In this document: positions 1 to 39,000 of the stretch, piece after piece | Layout: every line of letters begins with the position of its first letter | Numbering within the stretch: the first letter of the stretch is position 1 | Origin: Nematostella vectensis | Lineage: Eukaryota > Cnidaria > Anthozoa > Actiniaria > Edwardsiidae | Direction of reading: 5' to 3' | DNA length: 64,000 bases | Assembly: GCF_932526225.1 (NCBI RefSeq) | Contig: NC_064035.1 | Span: 5,455,501 to 5,519,500 of the forward strand | The notes under the pieces: model-generated | Told to the model about the DNA's origin: nothing | The model's database searches: none | The model's input: only the letters and a program-made list of their open reading frames with translations | Position numbers and translations under genes: made by a program

Positions 1-224
1 AGTGGTCACCACCCAGCACTGCACCATCACAAATCAATAATTCCTTTATTAAAAAAAAAAAATCACAAACATTTTGAAGCAGCTTTAATAAGTTAGGCTT
101 TGCACATAATTTATGAACCAAGATGTGGGCCATTGATGCCCCTGCCTTCATTATTGTTCAATTGTCTTTGTTATAATCATTTTACTTTGCATTTTTTTAA
201 ATATAAATATTATTTATTTTACAG

Positions 225-26756
<26,532 letters not shown>

Positions 26757-27130
26757 CGTGACAACAATCACATCTTTGTCACCCTGTATGACGTGACAAC
26801 ACCCACATCTTTGTCACCCTGTATGACGTGACAACACCCACTTCAACCCCAAGCTGTGACTTGACGACACCCATATCTTCGTCACTGTGTGTGTGGAGTG
26901 ACAATATCCACATCTTCGTCAAGCTGTGTGACAACAGGCTGATCATGATTGATGTTTTAACGGGAGCATTCCCGGGAACCCAGGACTCATTACGCCGAGA
27001 TCCATCCGCCGGAAATTCCATTTTAGCAGGCACGCAGTTATTGACTTGGAAAAGCAATATTTCAATTTACCAGGCGTATCATTGTATTAGAGAAGGAGTT
27101 ATATCTCTCGGAAAATTCACCCAATTTTAA

Positions 27131-28221
27131 CTCACTCACTCGGGGAGAGCTCTAGACAAAAAAGCACAACACGTAATGTATCAATAATGCGACTCCAAAT
27201 GATAAAAAGAATGGAATACTCCTAGGTCGTGCACTTATAATAATCACAACGGAACATAGTATGTACCTATCACTTGCAAGTAATTCGCTCGGCTCTTGTG
27301 TATAACTTCTCTCTATATACGAAAACAAGAAACAGTCCTATTGATCTTGGAAGGTATTTTGCGTAAAAAAGAAAACGACCCCAAAATGTTCTGCCTAAAT
27401 ATATCGATACCAATTAGCCAAGAGTAACGAGTTCAATTGATCCCATTTTAAAAATACACTAGTATACCAGTGCTGGAGCGGGCCTCGCAATATTGGGCGG
27501 AGGGGGAGGGGGGCACAATACAGAAACATGAAAAAAGTATTTGGGGGCCCAGCCACGCCCCTACTGGTCATTCCCATATCATTTTTGAAAATGTTTAGGG
27601 GGCGGGGCCCTGTATATTTGTCCCACTGTGCAGGCATACTGCTACTGTACCGATATATAAAGTTAATAATTCCATATAAGTTCCAACTTCTTCCATGTGG
27701 GGAGGGGGTGGTTGGCAGGGTCATCACACATGAACAATAGTGAGGAGATAAAAGTATATAAGGCTAAGGTATATGTACTGTTTTTTATTACTTTATGCTA
27801 GCTTTGGTTTTCTGCACAAGAGCAAGAAAAGAGTAAGTACGCAGCTGCTTTGTCTCCTGTTATCTTTGTTCAAAAAGGGTATTTTTTGTCTCTATTCTTC
27901 TCGTTCTTTGTGTCGAGGTGCGGATATTGTTGATTTGCCCAATCAAATTGCAGCTTGTAAGAGCTGCGTACTGACCCCCCAAGCAAAAGCAAAAAGGTAG
28001 GAGAGCCAGAGAAGTGGCAGATAGCAAGGACGCTGGCAGCTATCAACACACTGTGATACGCATAACCTTTCAATTATTTCTTACTTGACCTCGACAGCAA
28101 ACTTTTCCAAAGACAAACACCGTTCTTGCGCTGCTTGTCCAGGACTCTATGTAAGATTTTTTTTAGCTTAGCTTAAAGGTTCGTCACGATCATCGCTTAT
28201 CGTAGTTTCGATTGGCTTTCA
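27131..28221. other. Convergent intergenic region between NBEAL and synaptojanin
   Basis: About 1.1 kb with no supported gene. It holds a dispersed repeat copy (27470-27590) and short spurious frames only. No clear polyadenylation signal for NBEAL was found. Confidence 0.6.
27470..27600. repeat. Dispersed repeat, copy 3
   Basis: CGCAATATTGGGCGGAGGGG, then ACAGAAACATGAAAAAAGTA, then CCACGCCCCTACTGGTCATT. Same order as the copy at 24036. Confidence 0.65.
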
Positions 28222-28224
28222 TAA

Positions 28225-28775
28225 AGGCTGGTTCTCACTAGGACGCAAACGGAAGCGCAACACAAGTGAGAATCAGTCAAACACAAGCGCAACACAAGTG
28301 AGAATCAGTCAAACACAAGCGCAACACAAGTGAGAATCGGTCAAACACAAGCGCAACACAAGCGAGAATCGGTCAGACACAAGCGCAACACAAGCGAGAA
28401 TCGGTCAAACACAAGCGCAACACAAGTGAGAATCGGTCAGACGCAAGCGCAACACAAGTGAGAATCGGTCAAACACAAGCGCAACACAAGTGAGAATCGG
28501 TCAGACACAAGCGCAAGAAACTCAAGCAGTTGCATTCTTTTATGCTTGCGCTTGCGTTCCAGTGAATATTGGAAAATTACGTGCGCTGCTCTTGCGTTCC
28601 AGTGAATATTGGAAAATTACGTGCGCTGCTCTTGCGTTCCAGTGAATATCGGAAAATTACGTGCGCTGCGCTTGCGTTCCAGTGAATATTGGAAAATTAC
28701 GTGCGCTGCGCTTGCGTTCCAGTGAATATTGGAAAATTACGAGCGCTGTGCTTGCGTCCAAGTGAGAACCAACCT
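28225..28775. mobile_element. PIF/Harbinger-like MITE with internal tandem arrays and TAA target duplication
   Basis: Left terminus AGGCTGGTTCTCACTAGGAC and right terminus the inverse of AGGTTGGTTCTCACTTGGAC, each flanked by TAA (28222-28224, 28776-28778). Inside, a 32-bp unit (CACAAGCGCAACACAAGTGA GAATCGGTCAAA, about 8 copies, 28262-28515) and a 40-bp unit (CTTGCGTTCCAGTGAATATT GGAAAATTACGTGCGCTGCG, about 5 copies, 28548-28755). Confidence 0.8.
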
Positions 28776-28849
28776 TAACGACCTTTTACCGAGGAGAAAT
28801 ATTTGATACTTGCGTTCCGGCAAAATAGTCTTGTTTCATCAAAGCAGTG

Positions 28850-29195
28850 AGTTACCGAAATTGTTAGCGAAGTTGTCTACTCAATCAGCTTCCGCCGTTG
28901 TGCAAATTGTCTACTCGTGTTTTAGCGAAGCAGTTTCGATGATCTACCGCTGTTCATCCTACGAACAACCTCAATAGGCTTCCACTGTTTTGCAAATTGT
29001 CTTCTAGCGTGGTCACCTCATTATAGCGAAGCAGTCTCGATCAGCTTCCGCTGTCTCACTGATGCCTACTCGTAGACATCTTGTCCTACGAGCAAACTCA
29101 ATCGGCTTCCACTGTTTAGCAAATTATCTACTATCGTGGTCACTTCGTTTCAGCGAAGCAGTCTCGATCAGCTTCCGCTGTCTCACCGATGTCTA
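28850..29195 (-). repeat. About 130-bp tandem repeat covering the synaptojanin stop codon
   Basis: AGCGAAGCAGTCTCGATCAG-CTTCCGCTGTCTCAC occurs at 29152-29186 (coding, C-terminus DCFAETK and stop) and at 29032-29064, with an older copy near 28925. The flanking TCAATCGGCTTCCACTGTTT also repeats. The 3' end of the reading frame has been copied into the 3' UTR. Confidence 0.85.
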
Positions 29196-30063
29196 CTCGT
29201 TTAGGGATTGCGGGCGGAATTCTGCGCCTTCGGGCAGGAGCAACAGGAGCCTCATCGTCTCCCTGTGCTTTACCAGGGTTGAGATCAGGCATAGAGCTGT
29301 ACTGTTGGCTTTCGGGTTCTTCGCAGTTCTTTGTAGCATGCACTGCAGTTTTGAATTTCTGGCAGGGCTTTGGTTTAATGGGTGGGGGAGGGCGATGAAG
29401 TTCTGGCTGGGACTCCACCCATGATCTGGGGCGTGGTGCGGGCGTAGGCTTTGGTTGTCGAGGAGGGGGTTCGGTAGGGTGAGCGGGATTGGTTGGAATT
29501 GGATCGGGCTGACGTGGAGGTGGGACAGGTTGGGAAGTAGATGGCGGGGGAAGTTGACGCGGAGGGGGAGCAGGTTCACTGGGAGGAGGAGAAGGCTTAC
29601 GCGGAGGTGGAATCGGTACCGCGGAAGGGGGCGGGTAGGGCTTACGAGGTGGTGGTAGTGGCTGCGCTGAAGGTGGAGATGCTTTACGTTTAGGTGGAAC
29701 AGGTTGCTCAGTAGGATCGGGAGGTTTTAGATGTGGTACTGGGTCAATGGAACACTGGGTGTGTTGACGGGGAGGTTTGGCAGGTTGCATAGGAGGGCTT
29801 GGATGAGGTATGGGAGCTTTATATTGTCGCGAAGCAGGTACTGGCATCGACTCGGCTTTTACAGTGTCAGGCACTGTCTTGGACTCTGAGTCCTTCGAAG
29901 GTTGATCCGACTCTTCTGTTTTCTGAGCATCACTGGTCATAAAAGAAGGAAGGAGCTTGGGGTCGTCTTTGGCGGCTTCAAGAAGAGCTTGGAAGTTGTC
30001 GATACTAACATGTCCTATGTGTTGCACGTTAAAAGGCATGCCGATCTGGGTGCGGCCTCCGCC
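29140..30063 (-). other. SYNJ1: Synaptojanin terminal exon: CRIB-like motif plus proline-rich tail
   Basis: The last exon encodes 307 residues. It begins GGGRTQ, then [14 protein letters not shown] (residues about 1224-1237), which fits the CRIB consensus I-S/G-x-P-x2-F-x-H-x2-H-V-G with V for F and S for G; N-WASP has the similar IGTPSNFQHIGHVG. After this come about 180 residues dominated by PPPR/PPRQP motifs typical of SH3-binding synaptojanin tails, then a basic ARRRRIPP patch and the stop at 29140-29142. The acceptor at 30064-30065 joins in phase with the preceding proline-rich exon. Confidence 0.82.
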
Positions 30064-33000
30064 CTAAAAGAAAAAAATAACAGTCGTACTGTCTTCCCTT
30101 GTTTAACATAGAAATAGGGGTGACAAGAAAGGAAAAGAACGGAGAGAAGGTTCATTTTTATCGCATTAGATTTCTTTGTCGGCGAATGCGCTACGAGCTA
30201 CGTGTTCCGCTGCTTTTCTTAGTGAAAATAATCTTTCGTTTTGTTGTAAGTCTACTGTCTATGAACTAAATACCCCCAATAGACAATCAAAACAACCATG
30301 AGCACACTCGAACTAAAAATCACTATTCATATGACATTCGGATTTTAAATACAATAAATTAGCATATGAACTTGACGAAGAACCACTCCAACATTTACAA
30401 ATGTTGTTTGAATTTGAGGCAAAAAACGACATTTGAGCATCACCGACACTTGCCTTAGGGTGTTTCTCCTTCCCAGCTGGCTTTGACGTGTTAACAGCTC
30501 GAGGTAGTTCCCCGGATTTGTTCGCTAATGCCGAAGTCTTGGGCAATGCGGGTCTCTCTGGTCTCTTGGGGGGTGGTGGTCTGCGTGGTTTGGGTGCCTT
30601 CTGTGGGAGGGGGTCAAAATCTTCGATGACGTCTTCAGATGGGTTTACTTGAGGTGCTGACCCAACGAGGCCGTCATCTTGCGAGTGAATGCTCGTATTT
30701 GGGCGTTTCGGTCTGGCTGTGGGGCGTGGCGGGGGTACGCGCTTGGGCTGTGCTGGCCTCTGCGGACGAGATTTGCACGTCTCTATAGAAATAGAAGGTG
30801 GAGTTAACGCTATTTAAAAATCAGATTCGGGACAATTTTGTAAATACAAAGTAACGACGGTCAAACACATTTGAAATAACAATGAATGAACAAACTACTG
30901 CATCACGTGTTATGTTGCACATTACAACAGCTATAAACTGAAGCGTATGAGGCAAGGTGGGCTTGGAGAGAAAACAGGAAACCCGAAAAGAGCACCATGG
31001 ACTATCGGCTGCATGTCAAATAACTTGTGTTGGCCTTTTCTCACCTTTCAACTGTTTTGAGCTCTCCTCTGCTCCCCTTTCAGCTTCAGGTCGATCGTCG
31101 TCACTGAGTTCCTCCTCCTCCTCTTCCTCCTTCTCGCTGTCTGATGAGCTGTCTTCAGCATCCATGGATTGGATCCTTATCGGTTCCAGTACCGGCAGCG
31201 TACTGTGCTTGCTAGCTGAGCAGGACAAGAGGTCCGACATGGCCCGATCACGCAACGGGGTGCCAGGCATTTCGTTGTTCTCGCCAACCACAGAAGTGTT
31301 TGACGTCACTGACTGTAGGGTTAGGTCCGTCTTGGAAAGCGACGAGTCGCATTTGAGGCGGATTTTTGCTGTCTTTCCAGAAATCTGAATAATACAAACA
31401 TAGGGTGATACTGATGGATGTAGTACAGCTGGTAACAGAATTGTTGGTATGATGATAAAGGTTATAACTCATATGAGGCTGTTAATGTTTGTCATAATCA
31501 TGGCTAAGATGATGATGATGGTGAAACGCGGTTCCAAAAAGAATTCAGAATTATAGTAGCTAAATGTTATAGAGGTGACGTGTTTTTCGTTGTCCACATC
31601 TTCCTATATGTTACGTGCAGCTTTTATGTGCAAGGCACTACAAGTGGTAACACCCAAAGGGTTTCCCAATGGTTGGTTTACGTCTACCAGGGAATAAAAA
31701 ATATTCATATTTCTTAATCAATCATAGCAATGATTTTTCTATTTTTCTTTACGCCAATTGCTACAAAAATGTTAAAATTCATGTAGAGACAACAATGTGC
31801 CAACCAATCTAAGTTCGTGTTAATCACGAAAATCACGCTTGCAGGCCGGACTCCCCCCCCCCCCCCCCCCCCCCCCAAGCCTTCGCCGTGAAAGCTCGAG
31901 TGCCTTCAGATCACTCCCACAACCTCAAACGTCACAACTAACCACTAGGCCACCAGTGCTATAACAACCTTACCCACCCTTCCCCCCTTCCTTACCTTTC
32001 TCCCGTCTAGCTCAAGTGCCTTCAACCCCCCCCCCCCCCCTTACCTTTTTCCCGTCTAGCTCAAGCGCTTTCAGGGCGCTTCTGCCATCATCGAACGTCA
32101 CAATAATCTCCTCGTCGACCACCCTGCAGTGACATGATAGAACAATCGATCAATCGAACCCGCTAGTTAAAACCCCCACTATGTCGGTCCTGTTTTTTGC
32201 CTCCCTACAGAGCTCGAGTTAATAGGGTTCTACTGCAAGAAACTCAAATAATAATTTTTGAAACATGAAAATACATTCGTATCATCGTATAACTGATCTA
32301 CTGTTTGATGGATAAAAGTGTATAAATAGCATATTCACCTGACCAAGACAGCATCTCCGCATGGTTCTAACACTTCCAGCAGCTCCGACACGTCAATCCC
32401 TTCGTCTCCATCCCCGGTCTGATCACTTGACACAACCACAGTAGGGTCAGCAGGTCCCATCGACTGCATGACGTGGTCATGGATCTGGTGCTGATGTTCC
32501 CAGTCGACTTTCTGAATCTCCACCTCTATCAGACCAACTACCGGCCTAGGAAAGGGTTATCAAATGAGACATAAAATATGCACCAAAAAGGGTTTAAACT
32601 ATCCACCAATCTTAGGCCTACTACATTCGAAAGGTTAACAAGCCATTGATTTTGGTCTAGGCAAGTATTAAAACACAGCTCTACAAGGCCACCAATGACC
32701 AGTGAAATCACATCCCTGCATCAATATTATGCTTCCAGCCAGTGCCCCTCCCCCTCCCCCCCTCACCTGAACCCATTTAGTCAATGTTTACAATGACAGC
32801 GTTTTCCATCGACGGCAATGCGCATTGCATCACCATGACAACCTCAAGAGCACCCACCTGTGATCCGAGGTCTTGAGCTCCGCCTTGCCGTAATACAAAA
32901 CTTTGCCGGGGTGGAAGTGAATGTTGCCTAAAGTCTCGGGGTTCGCTTCTGTTGTACTTTCTGAAAAGTTGGAAAAAAAGACTACGTTATGATTTTATTG

Positions 33001-36000
33001 ATTCGAATTGCGTTACAATGTTGATTTCCTTTTATTTTTGAATGTTTGTTGACTCCGGAGTAGAAATGTGTGACGTAATGCGATAAGTCTTAGTGCCGCG
33101 AAAAAACATGCGGTAATTCTATTACAATCCAACGTGTAACATAACTAACTTGCTGGTATGATATCTGAAACTTGAACAATTTAATCACAATTTGGTCAAT
33201 TCATTTTACAACTGTAATTTAAATAATACCTTGGTTATCATGATAATCATAATCATACTTAAAATCATAACAATACCTTGCTCATCATCGTCATCATCTT
33301 CGTCCTCCTCCTCTTCTTCTGCATCATCATTAACGATCTCATCCCCCAACAAAAGGTTCTCCGAGACATTTCGCTCGTTTTTCTTAATCACGTGTTTCTT
33401 GACATGGTCAGCTGACTTGTACCTAGGCTTCCTGCGCCTCCATAACACGCGGTCGGTCCAGGCTGGGATCCGCATCTTCTCACTCGTGTCGTAATCATCA
33501 GAGAATAAGTCGTACTTGTAAGTGGGGGCGAACCTGAGCTCACCTTCGACATAGCCACGGAAAACCTGCCAGGAAAATACGGATTTAAAATGGTATAGTC
33601 GAGTATGATTTCTCATTCAAAAAACACAACCTTCGCCTTGGACATAGCCGAGAAAAACCTTCAAAAGAAACAGGACAGTTTATGAGCTTTATCTTGTCGC
33701 TGTTTTTTTTTTTTTAAGTTGATTTTAAATTGTTTTTATCAAGTTGATCAAGGGTACCGACTGGGAGCTTTCCGTCGCTGTTTATTTAGTTGGTCAAGGG
33801 TACAGACTGGCGGCTTTCCGTCGCTGTTTATTTAGTTGGTCAAGGGTACCGACTGGGAGCTTTCCGTCGCTGTTTATTCAGTTGGTCAAGGGTACCGACT
33901 GGGAGCTTTCCGTCGTTGTTTATTTAGTTGGTCAAGGGTACCGACTGGGAGCTTTCCGTCGCTGTTTATTTGGTTGGTCAAGGGTACCGACTGGGAGCTT
34001 TCCGTCGCTGTTTATTTAGTTGGTCAAGGGTACCGACTAAGAGCTTTCCGTCGCTGTTTATTTAGTTGGTCAAGGGTACCGACTAGGAGCTTTCCGTCGC
34101 TGTTTATTTAGTTGGTCAAGGGTACCGACTGGGAGCTTTCCGTCGCTGTTTATTTAGTTGGTCAAGGGTACTGACTGGAAGCTTTCCGTCGCTGTTTATT
34201 TAGTTGGTCAACGGTACCGTCTGGGAGCTTTCCGTCGCTGTTTATTTAGTTGGTCAAGGGTACCGACTGGGAGCTTTCCGTCGCTGTTTATTCAGTTGGT
34301 CAAGGGTACCGACTAAGAACTTTCCGTCGCTGTTTATTTAGTTGGTCAAGGGTACAGACTAGGAGCTTTCCGTCGCTGTTTATTTAGTTGATCAAGGGTA
34401 CCGACTGGGAGCTTTCCGTCGCTGTTTATTTGGTTGGTCAAGGGTACCGACTGGGAGCTTTCCGTCGCTGTTTATTTAGTTAGTCAAGGGTACCGACTAA
34501 GAGCTTTCCGTCGCTGTTTATTTAGTTGGTCAAGGGTACCGACTAGGAGCTTTCCGTCGCTGTTTATTTAGTTGGTCAAGGGTACCGACTGGGAGCTTTC
34601 CGTCGCTGTTTATTTAGTTGGTCAAGGGTACCGACTGGGAGCTTTCCGTCGCTGTTTATTTAGTTGGTCAAGGGTACTGACTGGGAGCTTTCCGTCGCTG
34701 TTTATTTAGTAGGTCAAGGGTACCGTCTGGGAGCTTTCCGTCGCTGTTTATTTAGTTGGTCAAGGGTACCGACTGGGTGCTTTCCGTCGCTGTTTATTTA
34801 GTTGGTCAAGGGTACCGACTAAGAGCTTTCCGTCGCTGTTTATTTAGTTGGTCAAGGGTACAGACTAGGAACTTTCCGTCGCTGTTTATTTAGTTGGTCA
34901 AGGGTACCGACTGGGAGCTTTCTGTCGCTGTTTATTCAGTTGGTCAAGGGTACTGACTGGGAGCTTTCCGTCGCTGTTTATTTAGTTGGTCAAGGGTACC
35001 GACTGGGAGCTTTCCGTCGCTGTTTATTCAGTTGGTCAAGAGTACAGACTAGGAGTTTTACCTTGTGTTCCTGCCGCTGTTTATTCAGTTGGTCATTCTG
35101 CGCTAGGGCGTCCCAATCCTTCAGTTGTATTAGTGACTTGACCTCATCCATCGGCATATCTATACGATAATTGAAATCCCCGCACCAAAACACGTAGTCG
35201 TGTGACCGAATAGTCCGCCCCTAGAACAAATAATTTAAACCTTTCAAATAACTGAAATCCCCGCACTAATACAAGTAATTATGAGATTGCCCGCTCCTCA
35301 ACAAACAAATAGCCTCTACTGTAATGTCCGCAACAAAAACCTCCTCCAGAACAACAAAACGAACAACAAAAACAACCTCCTCCAGAACAACAACAACAAA
35401 AAAAACTTAAATTTCCACACATTTTCTGCACTGTGGTACTATTCATACCATAGAGAGGATGCACTAGTGTAGTTACCATACCATAGGGAATGCAGTCCTG
35501 GTAGCAATGTCCAGGTAATCATTGTTCCGGTCCTGGACACCTGACTGACCCGCAGCAAGATGGGAGCAGATGAAGCAGATGGAAGTAGCATGTAACAGCA
35601 GACGGATGGCTACTCCACCCTTGTTACCAGCGCTCCCGCCAAGACCTGTTTTTACCGTGGACACAGCGACATCCCTATGAACGCAGAAGACATCATAAGT
35701 CCTTTGATTGATCTCTAAGGAACTGGATACAGTAGCTGATAAATAACGCATTAGAATAAATCCACGTGAAAATGTATCCTCTTTTTCAATGGGTTTCTTT
35801 CGGTCAAAGCAAATCCTCTTAATTTGGAAATTTAAATGACCGAATTTTAACTAAGCATTGACCTTCTTTATATTGTGCTTCTTTAAGGAAGTGTGCAGTC
35901 TATTTAAAGGACTTTCTTTGAAAAGGAACTTACCTTACAAAGGAGAGTATAAAACAAACATTGGAAACATAAGGAGTGACGTGAAGTATTACGTCAACAT

Positions 36001-39000
36001 GTATGCGAGTAGTGATTTTCTTGTAGTGTCACTTAATCATAGATGGTTATATATCTTTATGGTGTATCAAAGAAGCGTAGAATTCTTACCGTATGTATGG
36101 TACCAGATGAGGACGGGCGAACACGAATAAGCACACGCCAACTAGCTGCTCACATGTGAGAAGAACGTAAGGAAAGTCACGTGATATAACTCGGCGAAGC
36201 TCCTCGCCCCACTCCTTTCGCTGCGTTGAGCTGCAAGTTGGAGAAAAGTCAGTGGCAGTGAGGAAACTAGATCGTAGAACCTATACATGCAAATATAATA
36301 AGCACAGCGTAACACCCACCTTGTGGAGACCATATTAGAAGCATTCAGATCAACAAGCTCCTCAAAGCCGATCGCAAAGATATCGGTAGGAAGACTATAA
36401 TCAACATCCTTAACCTCGCTGTAACCGCTGTCCGGAAGTGATTTGTGGAAGTCTAGCAGCCAATCGTGCATAGTCTGATGCTTGTGGGCTAGCGAGCGGA
36501 AGTGACGTCCTCCGTTGACATTCCAGGTGCCTACACATACCCGGATGTTAGACCACGTGGTGTACTCCAAGTGACGGTCGCACAGCTCACGGAGAATCCG
36601 CGGAGAAGCTGCAACGATAAATGTCAATCGGTCATACACCCTATATATGATTGAGTATAAGCAGCCAAAAGGATCTTAAAATGGAGAAATGAAGAACAAG
36701 TTCAGTGTTATGTCCTGTGAGGCCTTACAATGGAAGAATAAAGGACAAGTTCAGGGTTATGTCCTGGAAGATCTTACAACGGAGGGATGAAGAACAAGTT
36801 CATTGTTATGTCCTGTGAGGTCTTACAATGGAAGAATAAAGGACAAGTTCAGGGTTATGTCCTGTGAGGCCTTACAATGGAAGAATAAAGGACAAGTTCA
36901 GGGTTATGTCCTGTGAGGTCTTACAATGGAAGGATAAAGGACAAGTTCAGGGTTATGTCATGTGAGGCCTTACAATGGAAGAAGAAAGGACAAGTTCAGG
37001 GTTATGTCCTGTGAGGTCTTACAATGGAGGAATAAAGGACAAGTTCAGGGTTATGTCCTGTGAGGTCTTACAATGGAGGAATAAAGGACAAGTTCAGGGT
37101 TATGTCCTGTGAGGTCTTACAATGGAAGAAGAAAGGACAAGTTCAGGGTTATGTCCTGTGGGGCCTTCTACAATGGAGGAATAAAGGACAAGTTCAGGGT
37201 TATGTCCTGTGGGGCCTTCTACAATGGAGGAATAAAGGACAAGTTCAGGGTTATGTCCTGTGAGGTCTTACAACGGAGGGATGAAGAACAAGCTCATTGT
37301 TATGTCATGTGAGGCCTTACAATGGAAGAAAAAAGGACAAGTTCAGGGTTATGTCCTGTGAGGCCTTACAATGGAGGAATAAAGGAAAAGGTCAGTGTCT
37401 TGTCCTGGAAGATCTTACAATGGAGGAATGAAGAGTACAGCAAAGCCCTCGCCCTCTCGCCAAGTTCACCAACAAACGTGTTGCCTAGCAACAACAGGTC
37501 GATTGCTTCTTGCTTGCTTCCATCAAGGAAGTTGCTTCGTATGGTTCGCTTGACTGATCGCGCGCCATCTCGCAACTTACTGGCTACCTAAAACAGTAAT
37601 GTATTCATCATCCAAAGGCTTACACCCCGGTGTTTTAATTTTTACTTTTATCCTTACAACCTCAATTCGTTTAACTGAGTGGATAAACCATAGCGTTCTC
37701 CACACACTTTTATTCAGTGGCCTTTTCAGACATGAATATTGCCAAAAACATAACTTTGGATAACTTTTGAGTACAAACCTGGAATTCAGATATATATGAA
37801 TACAAGCAGCTCATATAAATGCTTCATATATCGTAATTAGCTATTATTATAAGAATTGTTTGTTACCCTCGCTTTGCCATCAAGTGCCCCAGTGCCAATA
37901 TAGATCCTGCTGATATGATCTCCATTCTGTGACCACATAGAAGTGAACGCCTCTTGGAACCTCGGCACTAATGAGGCCTTACTACTAAGCCCTAAACACT
38001 GGAGCTGTACTAACAGCATCTGGAGAGGGACAAGGAGAGCACATCATATCTCAATGCACAGCAAAAAAAAAACCTTTTAAGAGTCTGTGACCGCCGCCAT
38101 TTTATCATCCTGATATGAAAAAGCTACTGTGATATCTTCGATTGAGTTTGCTAAATAGGGTGTAACGTTTGGGTAATGTATTTCGGGATTCATTCAGATG
38201 CCTTACTCCCTTACCTCAAGACCAATAAATGTCTGCATGTTATTTGTCCTGTCAATGCAGTCCAGACAATTAGAGCGCATCACGCCCTTTTGGCGCCTAC
38301 GAAAACAAGAGGTAAAACACATCATTCAGGTGGCCAACAGCACCCAAGACATGGTCTGCTAGGAGTCCAATAGCCTCTCAATGCTATTGCTCGAATTGTG
38401 CCTCTGGCCTTAATCAATCTTTCTGAGTTAACATTCGAGATCACTGTAAGTACTTGTACAAAACATTCTTCGACAGTTCTAATGCAATAGACTTGGCAAT
38501 GCAAGTCTAATTGTGGAAAATCGCGGTGAGGAGAACTTCACGCCTGCACTTTTGCTCACTACCACGCAAGACCAAAGTGTGCGGACTTCAAACGAACAAA
38601 CTCGCAATTTAACTCCTTATGCTATCAGTGCTTCTTTATACTATCAGAATCGCTTTCTATTCTTTTTGTTATGCCGTCTTTCCGATAATGGCACCCAAAT
38701 TCCAAGCTAAAAGCAAGTGCATGTTGATGACGTCATGCTCCTGCTCAGCCGATCAAAAATGTGTGCCTTACAGATGTCACGTTTATAATAGTATAGATTA
38801 TATATATATATATGTATAGATTGTATGGTTATATATATATATGTATAGATTCACACAAAGGGTGGGCAACTCGCTCAGTGATGGGTGATGGCTTGCACAT
38901 AATAGTATTATAACTAGGAATCTTCTCATTCTTCTTTATTTTCGCGCGTCTTAATTTTCTCGTTTTTACAAAATTGACGTTAATCAACAACTGAAACAGG

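Noticed and set aside
29062-29658. Plus-strand frames antisense to the synaptojanin last exon
   Set aside because: Shadows of GC-rich proline codons on the opposite strand.
33744-34111. Repeat frames ([15 protein letters not shown]) on the plus strand
   Set aside because: Readings of the 46-bp intronic array of synaptojanin.
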